Origin: Pochonia chlamydosporia 170
Taxonomy: Eukaryota > Ascomycota > Sordariomycetes > Hypocreales > Clavicipitaceae
Assembly (NCBI RefSeq): GCF_001653235.2
Contig: NW_019154051.1
Coordinates: forward strand, 62,001 to 126,000
Direction of reading: 5' to 3'
Length of the DNA stretch: 64,000 nucleotides
Below, piece after piece: positions 43,746-55,528 of the stretch. Both the position numbers and the translations under genes were made by a program. Under the pieces are notes generated by a model. The model was given only the letters and a program-made list of their open reading frames with translations. It was not told where the DNA came from and did not search any database. Positions within the stretch are counted from its first letter, which is position 1. The number at the start of each line of letters is the position of its first letter.

Positions 43746-46700
43746 TCAAATGTCCGCATCCAGCCTTCCTGTTGCCATTGCAAACTTGATCGTTGTTCGG
43801 ACTGCCGCCATGTCTGGCTTCCACCCCTCGCCATCCGATCCAGACTTGCCTCCCAGGAAGAAAGACAAGTTTCCAACCTTGGTCCGCTCGTACCGTATCA
43901 TGTCTTCCCTCTCCGAGTTCCAACGTCTGCACCGAAACAGGAAATGCTCGACTGTCTCTGCGGCTTGGCCGCAGCTGCATTGGTCCGAACCTGTAGCCCT
44001 GATGCTGTGCAGGTACCTGTTGAGCCTGCACTTTCCTGTTCGCAATTGTACCAGTATTCTTGACTCCTTGGCACTCAAAGCGTCATAAATGGTCCGCGTG
44101 TGCTTGCCCGGAAGTGCTGTGTCGATCCGTTGCGAATGCCGGCCTACACCGATGGGTATCCTTTGCCGCTGCTGTTGCTGTTGGCCGAGCAGCAGTCTGG
44201 TTCTCGTAGATCGTGCTTGATATCTTGCTTTTTCCCGGACGCACCCGTCCTTCGTAGCCTCGCGGGCCGCTGTCTTGGCCGCCGCACCCGGCCGGAAGCC
44301 CTCATGCCCTGCCGGCACCCACAGCACTGACACCGGCACATCTCGCAGATGCGGCAGCCTCGCCTGCCTGTACACCTCTTGGACTGCCCGTTGTCCGGAT
44401 TGCTGTCGAGGTTGTCCTACCACTTGAACGGCTGCCCTATTGCTGCTGACGATGACCACGTTCCTGTGCGGCAGCTTCACCGGCACGTATCGAAATGCCC
44501 ATGCCATTGCCTCCAGCTCGGCCATGTACGGGTTCACATCCTCACGCGGCCCCAGCGTGACCGAGAACCGGACCAACACATCCCTCTTGCCCTTTGCCGT
44601 CACATACTCCACGTAACCCCCCATACCAACCATTCCTCCCCTCTCCGAAGAGCTCGTCGAGATAACCACGCCTCGGGCCGTTCTTGCAGCCTCTGCTGCT
44701 TCGTCTCGGTCCACATCACACACGACGCGGATCCGGCCCTCCCAAGGTGCCATGGCAAACTCTTGGATCACTTCCAGCCACTCTCCTGCTCCGTCCCTGT
44801 ACCGCCGGGCCATCTTCTGCATCGGCGACGTAAACCGTTGACATATCCTTATGCTTAGTCTCGCCAGCGGGTGTTCGCTCGGTAGGGTGCGTAGGCTGGT
44901 CCACGTCTTGGCGGCAGCCCTGGCATGTCGTTGAAGCACTGGCTCAATGCTCGCCTCTGCCTCTGCGATGGCCGCGGCGACGCTTCGAAATGCCCCTGTC
45001 ACGGCCTGCGCACCGACTGCTTGTGCCTGGCTCAACCAGATCGTCTCCTTCTCACCGCAAGCGTGTGTCCACACATTGGAGGCATAATCCATGGCCGGCG
45101 CCACTGCAGCCGCGAACAGCTGTCTGGCCACGCGCGGGGACAATCCACGGAGTCTCTTAAGCTGCATCGCGACAGACAGGCCCTTGGCAGCAGCCTCGGC
45201 AATGTGCTCTTTGTATCTGAGCTCTGCATCCAGCACCACTCCCAGCACCTTGGCGGTGTCCTTCGGTTGTATAGTCTGTCCATTGACCACGAAGTTGTTC
45301 TGGCTGCCACGTCTAGCCGTTCTCGTGAAATGGATAACGGCTGTCTTGCTGCCCTCAAAAGTCGCACCGCTCCGCCTCGCCCAGGCCACGGCTCGGTCGA
45401 TGATGGCCTGGATCCCGTCCCGGTTCGCCTCCGCTGTCTTCCCTGTCACCCAGGCCGAGTAGTCGTCCACGAAGGCGATTGCCCCCTCCGTCGTGCTGAT
45501 GCTCGTCTGCACAAGATCCGCGTTGAAGAAGAGGAAGAGGATTGGTGACAGCGGAGACCCCTGCGGCAGGCCCGCCTGTGGGAGAGGTTTCTGGGGGGAG
45601 TGGTATCCATTGACGTCGATGCTGGCCGTCCTACCGGAGCAGAACGCATCCACCCACCGAACCAGCTGCCCAGGCAGACCTCGTGCCGCCAGCCTCTGCA
45701 GCAGTCTCTCCCTGAACACGCCGTTGTATGCTCCCTTGACATCAAAGCTCACCAGGCTGAGCACCTTGCCCATCCTCCATGCTCTGTATATGTTTTCCTG
45801 CAGGAGAATAAGCGCTTGCTCGGCCGAACGTCGCTTCCTCGCGCCAAAATGGTTGGCCGGTAGCAAGCCATGCGTCTCGACCATATACGATATTCGCTCC
45901 GCCACCACCGCCTCTAACACCTTGCCCAGCGTTGAGAGCAAGGAGATCGGTCGCCAGGCTCTCGCCGCCGTGTAGTCGTCCTTGTCAGGTTTCTTCAGCG
46001 GGATGATTCTCGCGCTTCTCCACTGCCGAGGCAGCTCGCCGCTCCCGAGTGATAATCGAAACAGATGCAGTACCCGTTCCTTGACCACCGGCCACAGCTC
46101 TTTCCACACCGTTGCCGGCAGGCCATCGTCCCCGGGCGCCTTCCATGGCTTGGCAGCCATCACCTTCCTCTCCACCTCTTCCATGGTCAGCTCTGGCCAC
46201 GCCAGCGGCGCTCGTGGCGGCCCCTCAAGCTCATCCTCGATTTGAATCGGCAGCGGCGGGAAGAAGGTGCGGAGCAGCTCCTCTGCCTGCTCCAGCCGGC
46301 CCGTCGTCGTCATTCCGTCCTCCTTCTTTAGCGGCGGTACCTTTTCCTCCAAGTTCGCAGATCTCCGCCCCAGGTACTTGGATGCTCTCCAGATGTTGCC
46401 ATCTTCGGCCAGGAACTCTTCCCAATGCCGCCGTTTTTGCTTTCGCACAGCGTGATGGTATTCCTTGGCCGCCTCACTCGCTTTCCTCTCCAGGTCCGGC
46501 GCTAGCGGCCCCGCTCTTCTCCGGGCCCTGGCCTGGTTTCTCCAAAAAGTGTAGATCTGCCGGAGCCGGGTCAAGTCCATGGTCCACCACCGCTAGTTGA
46601 ATTTACCACTAGACCAAAAATACGAATCCGTACCTAGTCTTAGTGTATAGCGGTTTATAGCCAACTCCGCTTCCCATATGGGCTTGGCCGCGCCAGCGGT

Positions 46701-47644
46701 GTCAGCTCTTGTATTGCCGCGACCACAATCCGCATGAACCGGTCGGTTTGACCTTGTAAATCCCATGCCCTCCAGCACACCAACTTCAGCTCTCTCGAAA
46801 TCCTGTCGCGGATTGCCTTCCAGGGCGCATTCTTGAACAGGAACCGCGGCTCAGCCTCTCGGCAGGGCACATCAATGTCAAATATTATCTGGATTGGCCG
46901 GTGGTCTGAACCGTACTCGGTCGGATGTATGGCGCACTTGATCCTCTCCTCCGCCAATTCCTCCGTAACTAGCACCAGGTCAATCGTGCTCTCGAGTCCA
47001 GGTTTTGGCCCCTGCCACGTCTTGGTACCGCGCGGTAGGAGGCTCTGGAGGCCATGATCGTTCATGAGGTCGATGATCGGCTGGCCTTCTCCTTGTCGTC
47101 TCATTATCGTGCCATCGCCTCCCCATAGCACATCATGGCGGTTAAAGTCTCCCGCCACCACCACATCCGTTCGCTCGCCTGTGTCACTGCGAAATCGCGA
47201 GATCAGGTTACCCACCTCTCGGACCGCCGCCAGCAAGGCCGATACGTCATTGCACTGCACATAGACCGATATCACTAGGACTTGCCTGTCCTGGAGACGG
47301 AGAACGGCTGCAGTCAGATCGGGAGACGATATCGCTACTTGCTCTGCCTCCAAGTCTCGCCGCACCCAGAGCATGCTCCGGATCGGCCATCCCATCGGAT
47401 TGGCGATGCTCGGCACCATCTTCGTCCAGTTGCTGTGGCTCGTTGGGGCCGTCACCACCGCGCCGTCGACCAGCCGCGCGTATGGCTCTGTCAGTGAGAG
47501 GACTGCATAGTCACTCAATTCCGCATCATTCATCACCCCGAGCTGCACCGTGTCCCGCTTGCGCACGTTCAACTGGAAGATGCGTAGGTCCCTATGCATT
47601 ACTTGGCGGGTTGCGTACTCGACAGTTTGGACTGGACGACTCAT
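43746..47644 (-). pseudogene. LINE ORF2: endonuclease, reverse transcriptase, RNase H-like
   Basis: The APE-type endonuclease (47644-46672) shows VVVAGDFNRHDVLWGGDGT and YGSDHRPIQIIF. The reverse transcriptase (46580 leftward) shows [59 protein letters not shown] and [11 protein letters not shown], the catalytic DD pair. An RNase H-like part has [18 protein letters not shown], and a CCHC-like tail has [20 protein letters not shown]. Single lesion: a 72-bp insertion with 5-bp duplication at 46590-46671 that separates and frameshifts the endonuclease from the RT. Without it both halves fall in one frame (KR|WWTMDL). Otherwise more than 1,200 codons are open, so the insertion is recent. Confidence 0.9.
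46595..46666. mobile_element. 72-bp mini-insertion with 5-bp target duplication
   Basis: Begins AGTTGAATTTACCACTAGAC and ends with the complement of AGTTGGCTATAAACCGC, giving short imperfect inverted ends (AGTTG...CAACT). CCGCT flanks both sides (46590-46594, 46667-46671). Far too small to encode anything. Confidence 0.8.
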
Positions 47645-47999
47645 GCGGTCCGGTGCACAGGACGCACTTGGGTTCTACGGCCCGGCACTGTCCGTGACCG
47701 TGCCCCGGCTGCGCACACCGTCCACATGCCCTTGGCTTCTTGCAGGAAAAGGCCTTGTGGCCCAGCTCCTGGCAGTTGTAACACTGCACCGGTCCGACTC
47801 GCGGCTCAAACACGTTGGTGTAGGCCGTCTCGCCAGCCAGGTCGAAATACATGCCGTCGAGTAGCCGTTTCGCATCGGTTCCCTTGGTCACGTAGATCAC
47901 CATGGACCCGTAGGCCTTACCGGAGTCTCTCTTGCTGAGCCATGAAATCTTGGCGATCGTGACGTTGTTTTCCTCGCCGAGAGCTTCGGCGGCACCCGT
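47590..47999 (-). pseudogene. LINE ORF1 C-terminal part (zinc knuckles)
   Basis: The frame begins inside the protein (NNVTIAKISWLSKRDSGKAY) and contains VQCYNCQELGHKAFSCKKPR, ACGRCAQPGHGHGQC and KCVLCTGPHESSSPNC, three Cys/His knuckles typical of Tad ORF1. It ends at NPPSNA, overlapping the ORF2 start by about 50 bp. The N-terminal part is missing because of 5' truncation. Confidence 0.85.
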
Positions 48000-48000
48000 T

Positions 48001-48700
48001 GGAATCTAGGGGACATTTTATATCGAACAGCGAGAGCTTCGCGAAAAGGACAGCCTGTTCCGGCATTTACGGCTACAACATCTTCTGTAAAGTAGTAGGC
48101 TGCGGAGAGGACCTGCGACGAATTAATATGTTTCTATCTTCGAATTACTGTATGACCAAAATCATGGGCTTTATCACCTCGGCTTACTGGTTCCCCTTTC
48201 GCCGTCGAACTTATCCTAAACGGTGCCTTCCAGCCTAAAACATTATAGACCAGCGAGCAGAGTCGGAAACTGTTCCATACAATCGCCCATATACTAATTG
48301 CACGCACCTTGCATGCCTAGGTGAAGAATGTTCACATGAATATTTACGCAGTGCGTACAGTATGGATCATCTACGATCAGCTTGAGTTGGGTCGTATCCT
48401 GCCAGATCTCGTAAATCTGCTGCGCATTAGATAAGGACATAGCTGTTTAGGTTTAACCTTTCTCTAGCCGTTGAATTTCCTACTTAAGCAGTTGAGCAAA
48501 ACATCTTTTCTGCCCGTTCATAGTTTGAGCTTGTGCCAATACTTACTCAGACGCCCGGTCCAAGAGATGCAGGAACGCACTGCTCACCAAACTGAGTACC
48601 CAACGGCAGAGTAACCACACTATATCCAGGAAACAGTTTTCAATTTCATTCTGGCGAAACGGGCTCTCATTCTCCAAATATACGGCTCATCCCTCTTGCT
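48001..48700. other. intergenic, nothing recognised
   Basis: No domain-bearing frame. The missing C-terminus of the Crz1-like gene was looked for here and not found. Confidence 0.35.
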
Positions 48701-49040
48701 CTACGACAATTTGGGTGATGTTGGTGGCGGCTCGTCAATACCTCTCTCTGACCTCACGCGATCGCAATCATCCTCGTAATACTGCGCGCCCGCTGTCGAG
48801 GAGCTGGCGAGTTTCGGGGGCTTGTTGCTGGCTGTGTCCTTATTCATAGGCAATAGGGAATCGGTATCTTCGCGTGCTTCCATCTGCAGGATGGACATGC
48901 CGTGGCTGAGTGTCGTCTTGCACTTGCTTATAAACGACGATCTGTGTCGCTTCAGTGATCGATCAATAGCGATGTCGTCGTGGGAGATACTTGCGCCGGG
49001 TGACAAGTCGGCGTCGGGATGCGGGAGGGTGGTGTTGCGG
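48701..49040 (-). CDS. hypothetical polar protein, possible last exon
   Basis: The minus frame from about 49040 (RNTTLPHPDADLSPGASISH) to the TAA at 48701 encodes about 110 polar residues, with basic SLKRHRSSFISKCKTTLSH and an acidic end (YEDDCDRVRSERGIDEPPP). CACCAG at 49035-49040 could be an acceptor. It reads like a cytosolic tail, but no family, membrane segment or upstream exon could be confirmed. Confidence 0.25.
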
Positions 49041-49059
49041 CCTGGTGACCGTCGTTAAG

Positions 49060-51190
49060 TGATCCAATAGCAAAACGCAGAGGTGCCGAACCTGGACCTA
49101 CCTTCATTAAAAGGCTCCGGGAAGCCAGTGTCTCTGGACTGGCGGCATATCTTGATCATCTTTGGAGGAGACATGAATTGGATCTGTATAATAACTGCAG
49201 CAATCGGCAATTGACACCTGTGAGAATCATTCTGTCCTGCTGCTCTCTGCCACGAGGATGGAGCTTGGCAAATCACCATTTAAATGATGAGGAACTGGGT
49301 TCCCAGCGAGACTGCTTCGCCACACTCAAATCGGGTCAAGGGCACAAACTATACTGGATGTCGCCTCCTGGGCCAGCACCACGGCAAGCCATTGTCACTG
49401 CGACGGTAAATTTGCTAGGGGATTTGCTTGAATCCGATTGCTCAATTGATGGCCGGAATACAGAGACACAGCCTCCGGGGGCTATGCTGCATCATGTCTC
49501 GAATTCCCTCCGACCGGTATACATAAGCCGCGTCACGGATCATCAACTTCGGCAAGTGTCCGTCGCAGAAATACTGATACTTGATGCATTGAATCCCAAA
49601 ATTTGTGGCGTCGGCAAGCATCCTCTACAAATCCGACACAACGCTTCTGCCGATGGTCAGTTCTCAGCTCCCATGGTGAGGGATTAAAGACCGAAAAAAA
49701 AAAAACAGAGTCCCAGGATGTTACACAATCACCCGGAAAGCAGAGTACTGACAAACCAGGCGTCGAATAATTGCCGCCCGAGGGTCCTTCTATTAATCTC
49801 CTCATACATGTGCACTTGTGGAACCATTAGATGTAACACAATTGGCAAGTGCAAAAGACTGCAGTTCTCTACCTTCTGCTATTTTTGAGACGACTACACA
49901 ATATTCTACATATACAAAAGACTTAATTGCTCCCGCTCGATGCTATTCTTTTGCGTCGCTGTCTGATGCTGATGTCGATGCCACACTTGCTAGACGCGCC
50001 ATCTCTGCAGCTGTTACCTGAAGGGGTAGTGGGAAGCTGTTCCCCTGTGACCAATCTCACCTGCCTCAATGGAGGTTTCCCGCATTCTGGGGTTTATGTC
50101 CGACCACGTCCTTCGAAGACAGAAGGTCAGCCTTTGTCAGTTGATTTAAAATCGTACATCTGACCGTTGCACCTAAGCAAAATATACACATGGGCTCGGT
50201 GGCCTCTATGGACATCAAATCCGCTTTTTACGAACGTGCGCCTCCTCTTTCTAAAAATTTTGCTGCTTCTGTCTCTGTTTTTTTCTTCTTTTTTCCCCAC
50301 TTACCCGGAATCATAGTGAGCATTGGAGAAGTGTGAAGAGCTGAATTTGTTTCAGAGGACTAGGAAAGCTCGGGACCTTATATAGTAGAAATTCCTTCCA
50401 TCAGCGTCACACTACCATAGCAGCATCGCAGCGTTGACGTAAATAGACCACATTCACTCACAACGTTGACAAACTGTGGGGCATGACCACACCCCGGATT
50501 GATGTGAAAGCAGACACCACGACTCCCCGATCAATGACTACAAAAGATCGACCGCATCTGATACTGCCGGGCGTTATTTTTGGCAAAGTAAGTAGCCCGC
50601 AATCAGGTAGTTATACATGTATTCCTGTTATTTGCTATTTTTTTTGGTAAACTGGAATCCATCACGTCGAATAGTATAAACTCAGGACATTGTACAACGC
50701 CAACAGCCAGCAAATATGCTAAATTCCTAGGTACCCAGACGTAATAAGCGTATACATCCATGCGACAACGTCTGGGTTCAATCTTGTTCATCATTATGTA
50801 TAGACGGGGCATGGCTAGCGCGTTCGATTGAGGCTGTGAGGGTGACATCACTCAACATCTACCAATCAGGGAGAGCGGTGAAGCGCCGTGGCAGAATGCC
50901 CATCGGACGAAGTCCGTCAAGTTAAGGGCAATTGTTTCCGAGCAATGTTCATGTGTCTTATTCGTAGATTGTTTGTGGTCTAAGCAATGCCACGACAAGG
51001 GTCGGCATCACTTGTCTCGAGACTTCAAGAGATTGTCTGCAACATGTGCTCTTCAGGGGAATTGGGTATATATATGCGAGGGTTGCGGCCAAATTAGAAA
51101 ATCCTGTAGAAGCAGGTTAAAGGACAAGTTCGCACAGTTTCATGAGGCCTCCATTTTTTCTATTTTTCACGCCCTTAACCTCAGCACAGC
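49060..51190. other. long gene-poor stretch
   Basis: Only chance-length frames. One plus frame at 49818-50021 ends in a protein-like peptide (SFASLSDADVDATLARRAIS) but starts nowhere convincing. Poly-A near 49695 and T-rich tracts near 50270. The last part is the promoter of the small membrane protein gene. Confidence 0.3.
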
Positions 51191-51427
51191 ATGGGTCTAG
51201 CTAAAGCCGCCATCAAAATCGTCATCATCCCAATCGTCATTGTCGTCGTGCTCGCAATCCTTGCAGCCGTTCTGATCCAAATTAAGCGCCGTAAGAGCAA
51301 GGATATTGAGCGAGGAGAGTTTCCTCCTCCGGCTGCCTTGCCACCACCAGACTATCCAGCTACGTCGCAGCATCAGACGATTCATTTCACACCAAACAAG
51401 CGGGAAGGCAATAATGGGCTTGGATAA
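51191..51427 (+). CDS. small single-pass membrane protein with Pro-rich tail (paralogue B)
   Basis: 78 residues: MGLAKAAIKIVIIPIVIVVV, then LAILAAVLIQI, a basic RRKSK stop-transfer, and a tail rich in Pro/Gln/His (FPPPAALPPPDYPATSQ) ending NNGLG. The first 35 residues align without gaps to the protein at 16796-17047, with mostly conservative changes (I/V/L, R/K). The AALPP(P/G)xYP motif in the tail is also shared, while the remainder diverges. This is the pattern of selected paralogues, not chance ORFs. Function unknown; probably plasma-membrane or endomembrane. Confidence 0.72.
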   Translation: MGLAKAAIKIVIIPIVIVVVLAILAAVLIQIKRRKSKDIERGEFPPPAALPPPDYPATSQHQTIHFTPNKREGNNGLG

Positions 51428-52379
51428 TGTCCATTATGACTAAGGGGTGTCTTCGTAATGCGGGATTGCGAGGAGTGCAAGAAACATTGCGCTCCGGCGT
51501 TATTCGACCTTTTATAGGGCTGAGATGGCAGACTTTTCGGGTCAGTTTACATTGCTACACAGGCGTTGGAAAGGCTCATGACATGTAGGTGATGGTGGAA
51601 ATGGGCTAAGGATTGGTATTTACTGTACTACTGTACCTAGCTATGAAGGAAATAATGCTTCTTGATATCCTGGCCAAGTTGTCTCGTTTACATTTAAGAA
51701 AGTATGAGCAGTTCCGTAGCTTCGAAGTACAACTCCAAGGCAGTATAACCCCTGCGCGGACAATTCCGCGCATAAATTGAGACTATCAAACCGTTCGCAC
51801 TGGCCCCATCGAATCATCGATGGCTCAGATCTTTAAAGCTGTTACTGATGCCTGTGAGCAACTTCTCTACCTTTTGGCAAAGTCAGCTGCCGTCGGAAAT
51901 GCTAACAGGCAATCGCAGCTTTGGCTGCCAGTGTCCATATTCAAGTCTCCCAATATATCCTTCGACGAACAAGGCCATGTTGTTGATGAATCGCCCAACC
52001 CGGCATACGTCCAGCAAGATGCCAATATGCTCGCACCCCCGGTTACGGCGAGCATATGCTGGATCAACTGTACGATGAGCTTCCAGTGGATCCACTATGC
52101 TGAGATGCTCAGTGGATTATGATCTATCCACTACACTCGCGCACCCAGTGGATTGAGTGGAGTTGCTTTCAACCCTGGTTCTAGAGTTCCAAAGTAGTAG
52201 TTTACGCGTGGTGACGCAACTGATTTGCAGTTAGGGCGGCAGACATACCTCTGCACGTGGCATGCCAAGCCCCTATGCATAGCCGCAGACAGCCTTGTTC
52301 TCTCCCGTCTATATTTGCAGAACTTCGCCTACATTTCTCATATCAGAAGCTTTCTGTTATAATACAGCTGTCACAGCGA
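51428..52379. other. intergenic, possible hAT-like terminal remnant
   Basis: 52050-52190 has repeated (A/G)GTGGAT and ATCCACTA motifs ending in GTGGAGTTGCTTTCAACCCT, reminiscent of the hAT right end (GTGGTTTCGAGCCTTG). No gene recognised. Confidence 0.3.
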
Positions 52380-52592
52380 ATGGCAAAAGTTATTCCAACT
52401 CCCCCATCCGTTCGATCATCGCGCTCATCAACTCCGCGCACAACCCATTCAAATGGGTTAAGATACCGAAAGAAACGCCCTTTCAGTAGTGGACGTCACG
52501 GTAACGACTGGGTTTTTGGCGGGCTCAGTGTGGCATTGACTATAAAAGCTCTCTATAACAAACTTAAAGGAAAGTTCACTTCTCGTCTTTAA
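52380..52592 (+). CDS. possible small basic protein
   Basis: 70 codons from ATG 52380: a Ser/Thr/Arg/Pro-rich N-terminus (VRSSRSSTPRTTHSNGLRYR) and a more ordered end (NDWVFGGLSVALTIKALYNK then LKGKFTSRL). The end could form an amphipathic helix. No family recognised and no paralogue in the window. Confidence 0.22.
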   Translation: MAKVIPTPPSVRSSRSSTPRTTHSNGLRYRKKRPFSSGRHGNDWVFGGLSVALTIKALYNKLKGKFTSRL

Positions 52593-54479
52593 AGTTGATT
52601 AACTGTAAGAGCTCGAATGTTGTTACTATAGGTTTGACATTCTAACGTCAATTTAGGGAATGCTCTCATCGGGAAGACATTTTCAACCGAACTGGTTTCC
52701 TCGCTCAGGGGAGTCACGGAGTGTTCGATTGCCAATGATAGGGATGGAAGATGGGCGGGTATTGATGTTCAGGAATCTCAAAAGGGGCGGCTATGTTTGC
52801 ATGCTGTCACACTTCACGACTCGTTTGCATAACTGGACGACGATCGGGCAGAAGATCCCCTGTGAATCGGGCAACGAGAGACTCTTGATTTCCTACAAAA
52901 AGAGTGGACTTATACGAATACTAAATACTTTAGAATACTGCTGCCTGCAAGGCAGCAGTATGATAATGTTGTTGCCTCGTAGGCAATACCATACTGGGCT
53001 TGCTTTGAATGAGCGACTTGATCTTGACACATGCTACGATAGGACTGAAGGAAGGACATGTATTTTGTCCCGGACAATACCCTCAATGAACCTTTGTGAC
53101 GTCCTGTTAGCTGACTAGAAGGCTAACTTCTCTTGATTTGCTGTCGCTGGTGATTGTGGCCGACTCTCAGGGACTACGGTGAACAAACGCCTGATGAAGC
53201 CACGTCATCGTAGACACTATGCGCCACTTCAGCCACACAAGCCGTGCCGGTCAAACAAATCTTGCTTGGTGCGGAGTTGAATGCGTATGCCTTCAGCGCG
53301 CCGATTGAATCTATAGCTTCTAATTTCTAGCTATAGGCAACAGAGTAATCGGAATGTCTTTCTCTGCAAGGACACTCTTGAGTTTTTAGGTGCTCTGTCA
53401 CTAGGCGCTCATGCTGCGAATTGTGGCCAAACGCTATGTTATGGCTACTGGATTCTGAATCTCCCCATGTCGACGTCGGCCCCCAAAATCTCTACTAAGT
53501 ATATCGATGATGTTGAGCCGAGGTTGAAAACTCGAGGTACTCTGAAGTTGATGTCTGTTTCTTGGCCATATATGCCGATTGCCAGCGGCAATTTCCCCTG
53601 GGCATCCAAGTTGAGCGTCCTCGTCTGTCAACACGACCATTGCATGGCAGGAAGGACGCAATCTTCAGAAGGTTCTCTTGCACTAGGCAACAGAGCCACA
53701 GTTCAAAAGAAGGATGCCGAGTTTGGCTTTATTGGTGAGACTGATGGCCACGCGAGTTGTTGCCGCGAGGCCCCCATACATTATGACTGGTATGACGTTA
53801 ACATCGCAGAAAAGAGCTCCCAATGTCCTGTGCTGAAGTGGCTGATACTGAAAGGGGCTTGTTGGCCCCGAAGCTCCGGCAGCACCCAGGAGGTGGACAA
53901 GCATTCACGGACCTGGTAAGGCAGGGAGTACTTTTGGACGCTAAGCCATGCCAATGGTCGATGACTGAGCGAATACTTAACTAAAAGCCTTTCTGCACCA
54001 TGCCAGCACTATTTTCCGCCTACGCCACCTGCAACAACGAAGGTCTTATCATCGCGAAACGTCGAACTACGATCAGCACTGTCAGTGAGATTTGACTTGC
54101 AATCAGCCAAGATATGCCAACAAAGCCTAACGTAATATAAGTATCAATTTACAACTAAATGAGCCCAAAGTCAAGCTACGGTCACTGCACGCCAATTGGG
54201 AGGAGCTATATCCTGCACCCCGTTGCGTCGCACAGTCTCGGCTTTTCTCTTCTAAGGATTTAGTCTAACCAGACTAAGGTTTGCCGTCATGTTAGCTCTG
54301 CTTCGTGAATGAGCTGCTATAGGATCTGTGCTTCGGTCGGACAATGCTGTTTGGGTTACTATACCAAGCGCAAGCTGTACTTCGTTTCTCGATTCGGTCT
54401 GGTTTCATTATCTGGAAAAAAGGAAGCCAAAACCACTGGCCTGTCGCCCCAACCCACCTGCCACGTCTACTATGAAAGT
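52593..54479. other. intergenic with palindrome block; open frames of unclear status
   Basis: Frames at 52660-53118 and 53467-53919 (plus, about 150 codons each) lack recognisable domains. Includes the palindrome 52935-52961 and the 15-bp block 53158-53172 shared with 23.2-23.4 kb. Confidence 0.3.
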
Positions 54480-54615
54480 TATGGGACTAGAAGGACGTAA
54501 AAATCAGAAGAACAATGCCGGTAGTGGAACCGCGAAGCTAGGGCAAAATCATCCATCGATTTATTTTTGCGACCTATGCCCAAGACGTTTCACACGAGCG
54601 CACTACGAATCCTAA
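54480..54615 (+). pseudogene. C2H2 zinc-finger fragment, Crz1-like
   Basis: The plus frame gives NHPSIYFCDLCPRRFTRAHY before a stop at 54613. This resembles the first finger of the Crz1-like gene ([18 protein letters not shown]) but lacks the His pair. Probably a small duplicated relic. Confidence 0.35.
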
Positions 54616-54666
54616 AGAAAACCGGATTAAAGGCTTATATACTGTCAAAGACATACTTCCGAGTGG

Positions 54667-55040
54667 CTAATCGACTAGACACGGCTTGTTATGCAAATCA
54701 GGCTGGAGAGAGGAAGGGGCCAGTACTGGCTCTTCAACAAATCCACTCTGCCCCCAATCTCTGACTTCACCGGTAGGCACGAACTTGCCTTTTCCCACCG
54801 AGAACCTCATCTTACCACGCTTCTCAATCCAAGACTTGGTGGATCCATCATTACCGACCTTCTCATATGGCAACTCGAGTGTGGAAGCCATGATCCGCCC
54901 TGTAGATGTATCATTTAGATACCGCTTCATCTTGGCTAGCTTCGTCTTTCTAAATAGCAAAGCAACAGAAGTGAGTATCAACGCCAACAGAAGGAATACC
55001 AGGACGACAAACGCAGGAACGGCGTAGGGAAACTCAATAG
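54667..55040 (-). CDS. possible single-pass membrane protein
   Basis: The minus frame reads EFPYAVPAFVVLVFLLALIL then TSVALLFRKTKLAKMKRYL, a hydrophobic helix with a basic stop-transfer, followed by an 85-residue soluble tail (GRIMASTLELPYEKVG...; GKMRFSVGKGKFVPTGEV) ending at 54667. No start codon lies just upstream in this frame, so an earlier exon is likely; the ORF at 55178-54978 in another frame may supply it. Unknown family. Confidence 0.3.
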
Positions 55041-55528
55041 TGGATAAACTATTGGTGTGTCCCGCCGCAATATTAATGTGTTCTTATCCGACTTGTTGAG
55101 AGTTTCTTGTTGACCTGGTGACACGTCCCCGACCACAACTGCAGACTTCGTTTTATTATTATGGTCGCATTGTATCACGACATGGCTAGTTATGGGTCAA
55201 ATTGATAGCGGACTTGATCCTTGATTTTGCGTACAAACGAAGATGAATTCAGCTAAACATTGGGTCAATAAGCTACCAGAGAAGAAGCATTTGCTATGCA
55301 TATCTGGAGTTATCTAGAGGAAAGACTACAAGAAACTGCCTACCGCACTTATCTCTGAGTATTGCTTGCGCCTTTATCTGCGGACCATCTGGAGTCGTCC
55401 CTCTACATCGCTTGCATTTTATCCTTACGTTCTAAACAAACTGATCTGCCGTACTCATTTATCCCCAGGATCTAAACATCTTGATAGTCTTGACTGCAGA
55501 AAGAATCGATCGGTTTGCGGTAGGGGTC
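55041..55528. other. spacer downstream of the recombinase gene
   Basis: No feature recognised. Confidence 0.35.

Larger units (their letters stand above)
43456..48000 (-). mobile_element. Tad-type non-LTR retrotransposon (LINE), 5'-truncated
   Basis: Leftward element of about 4.5 kb: end of ORF1, ORF2 endonuclease, reverse transcriptase and an RNase H-like region, then a 3' UTR ending near TAAATAAATTACATTACATT (about 43455-43475). The 5' end stops abruptly near 48000 inside ORF1, as expected of truncated target-primed insertions. No target duplication could be aligned with confidence. Confidence 0.85.

Noticed and set aside
43750..47940. Many long plus-strand frames across the LINE (for example 44349-44858, 44925-45548)
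   Set aside because: Shadows of the GC-rich minus-strand ORF2; the minus strand has clear EN and RT motifs.
54000..54300. Possible tRNA-like or snRNA-like segment
   Set aside because: No cloverleaf with A and B boxes could be drawn.
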